From: Kangiellaceae bacterium
Lineage (GTDB): Bacteria > Pseudomonadota > Gammaproteobacteria > Enterobacterales > Kangiellaceae
NCBI GenBank assembly: GCA_013373015.1
Contig: JABXIQ010000013.1
Location: forward strand, 1 to 64,000
Reading direction: 5' to 3'
DNA: 64,000 nucleotides
In this document: piece after piece, positions 62,828 to 64,000 of the stretch
Position numbering within the stretch: the first letter of the stretch is position 1
How the letters are laid out: every line of letters starts with the position of its first letter
Notes under the pieces: generated by a model
The model's database searches: none
Told to the model about the DNA's origin: nothing
The model's input: the letters and a program-made list of their open reading frames with translations, nothing else
Program-made: the position numbers and the translations under genes

Positions 62828-63592
62828 ATGCAAAAAGCTTCACCCAGTTTAATTATTCCCAATTGGCCTGCACCGAATATTATTCGAGCGTTTTCCAGCA
62901 CTCGCATAGGAGGCGTCTCACAGGCTTGCTATCAGGGACTAAACTTAGCCCAGCATGTGAATGATGAAGTTGTTTGTGTGGAGCAAAACCGTCAGCAACT
63001 ACAGCAATTAACACAATATCCACCAGCTTTATGGCTAGAGCAGGTACATAGCAATATTGCCATTGAATACGATCTTAAAGCGCTTAACAGTCAAGTTGAC
63101 GCCTCTTTCACCCAGCACAGTCAACAAACTTGTGTGGTGATGACTGCAGACTGTTTGCCAGTTTTATTCTGCAATCAAGCGGGCGACTGGATAGCCGCAG
63201 CTCATGCAGGATGGCGGGGTTTAGCCGATGGGGTATTGCTTAATACTTTAAAAAACTATAGCGGAACTTCCTCATTAATGGCTTGGATAGGGCCTGCGAT
63301 AAGTCAAAAATACTTTGAAGTTGGTGATGACGTAAAGCAAGTGTTTATCGAGCAAGATAGTGATAATAGTCAATTTTTTGTTGAAAAGGCTAATGGCAAG
63401 TGGTTGTGCGATTTAGCCGGTATTGCCAAGCAGCAACTACAGAATAATGGCGTAGAGGTCTATTTGAGTAATCTATGCAGTTTTTCTGATAGCGAGCACT
63501 TTTATTCGTACCGCAGAGATGGCCGAACAGGTCGTATGGCCAGTTTGATTTGGATAGACACAAATGCCCCTAATGGAGCGAGCAATGATTAA
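62828..63592 (+). CDS. pgeF: PgeF/YfiH family (LACC1-type) protein
   Basis: The 254-residue protein belongs to the YfiH/DUF152 family, with purine-nucleoside-cleaving and peptidoglycan-editing roles reported for relatives. The metal-binding set is clear: WLEQVHSN, the CVVMTADCLPVLFC segment with the Cys, and AAHAGWRGLADG with the His. It ends DSEHFYSYRRDGRTGRMASLIW. The ATG at 62828 is six bases after a TTG. It follows rluD, as in E. coli, and overlaps the next gene by eight bases. Confidence 0.94.
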   Translation: MQKASPSLIIPNWPAPNIIRAFSSTRIGGVSQACYQGLNLAQHVNDEVVCVEQNRQQLQQLTQYPPALWLEQVHSNIAIEYDLKALNSQVDASFTQHSQQTCVVMTADCLPVLFCNQAGDWIAAAHAGWRGLADGVLLNTLKNYSGTSSLMAWIGPAISQKYFEVGDDVKQVFIEQDSDNSQFFVEKANGKWLCDLAGIAKQQLQNNGVEVYLSNLCSFSDSEHFYSYRRDGRTGRMASLIWIDTNAPNGASND

Positions 63593-64000
63593 TGGAACAA
63601 TGGTCTTTTCTGTTGTTTTGTTGTTCTTAGTCGCCTTATGCGTAGCTTGGCTAAGCTACATTGCAGTTATGGCTAAAAGGCATAATCACATTGATTGGGG
63701 CGGCAAACTGTATAACTTTCTCGATGGACTGTTTCGTTTTTATTGTTATCGTTTTCATGGTTTGGCAGATGACAAAATAGACTTACCTAAACAGGGAGGG
63801 GCTATTGTCGTTTCCAATCATGTTTCTGGTATTGATCCTTTGATTCTTATTGCTTGTTGTGATCGTCCATTGCGTTTTATGATTGCTAAAGAAGAATACG
63901 AGCGTTTCGGTTTGAAATGGCTATTCAAAGGCGCTGGCTGTATCCCTGTTGACCGCAAAGGTCGCGCCGATATTGCTTTTCGACAAGCTAAGCGAGCACT
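63585..64000 (+). CDS. PlsC-type acyltransferase, partial (cut by window end)
   Basis: The first about 138 codons show a hydrophobic N-terminal helix (about 8-28), a linker and the PlsC motif NHVSGIDPL (HX4D), followed by IAKEEYERFG and GCIPVDRKG. It is a lysophosphatidate acyltransferase-type enzyme of phospholipid synthesis. The start overlaps the pgeF stop, with GGAG six bases upstream, so the two are coupled. It runs off the right edge, so its length is unknown. In E. coli clpB, not plsC, follows pgeF. Confidence 0.88.
   Translation, partial: MINGTMVFSVVLLFLVALCVAWLSYIAVMAKRHNHIDWGGKLYNFLDGLFRFYCYRFHGLADDKIDLPKQGGAIVVSNHVSGIDPLILIACCDRPLRFMIAKEEYERFGLKWLFKGAGCIPVDRKGRADIAFRQAKRA

Overview
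The window looks like chromosomal DNA from a moderately AT-rich (roughly 40-45% GC by eye) marine-type gammaproteobacterium. The asd-fimV-truA-accD-folC-dedD-cvpA-purF block is a classic gammaproteobacterial gene order, as are nadE-glnB, bamD/rluD-pgeF, cmoA-cmoB and pilS-pilR. The many secreted or lipoprotein peptidases (two S9 prolyl-oligopeptidase types, PepN, an LTA4H-like M1) and a branched-chain-type PDH operon fit Kangiellaceae or a relative. That placement is inference from memory of gene content; no 16S is present. No transposase, integrase, phage or CRISPR array was seen, so this is mostly core genome with scattered lineage-specific genes.

Layout: 1-9.9 kb holds tRNA-Lys, a membrane-tethered XRE regulator, a periplasmic prolyl oligopeptidase, a DUF2167 protein, the pdhA-pdhB-pdhC type 2-oxoacid dehydrogenase operon, a methyltransferase and a Cys-rich protein, nearly all on the minus strand. 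10-23.6 kb is the plus-strand core block pepN to purF plus an acyltransferase. 23.6-32.9 kb is signalling: a beta-propeller sensor with a degenerate GGDEF domain, a periplasmic acidic protein, an NtrC-type response regulator and its histidine kinase, a ZIP-like membrane protein and a D-2-hydroxyacid dehydrogenase. 33-43.4 kb holds tRNA-Val, gltX, a cyanophycinase-like protein lacking its nucleophile next to a TMEM175-like channel, an M1 peptidase, an AhpD-like protein, small membrane genes, a repeat-rich peptidoglycan-binding lipoprotein, YegP, UPF0114 and tRNA-Arg. 43.4-51.4 kb holds rluA-cmoB-cmoA, a stand-alone chorismate mutase, a candidate small RNA, an S9 peptidase, an Lrp regulator and methionine gamma-lyase. 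51.4-64 kb holds rimO, ppnN, a type IV pilus segment (prepilin, degenerate PilR, PilS), nadE-glnB, bamD, rluD, pgeF and the start of a PlsC-type acyltransferase.

The most notable observations are: (1) two near-perfect sigma-54 promoters at 27660-27675 and 30557-30572, one in front of the histidine kinase/response regulator operon and one in front of the neighbouring periplasmic protein gene, which together define an autoregulated sigma-54 envelope circuit; (2) a candidate minus-strand small RNA of about 100 nt at 46234-46336 whose hairpin loop is complementary to the Shine-Dalgarno sequence; (3) a PilR homologue that has lost Walker A/B residues and the GAFTGA loop while keeping receiver and DNA-binding domains; (4) a GGDEF domain with a destroyed active-site motif and a cyanophycinase-like protein without its Ser; (5) a chorismate mutase divergent from cmoA, whose enzyme consumes prephenate.
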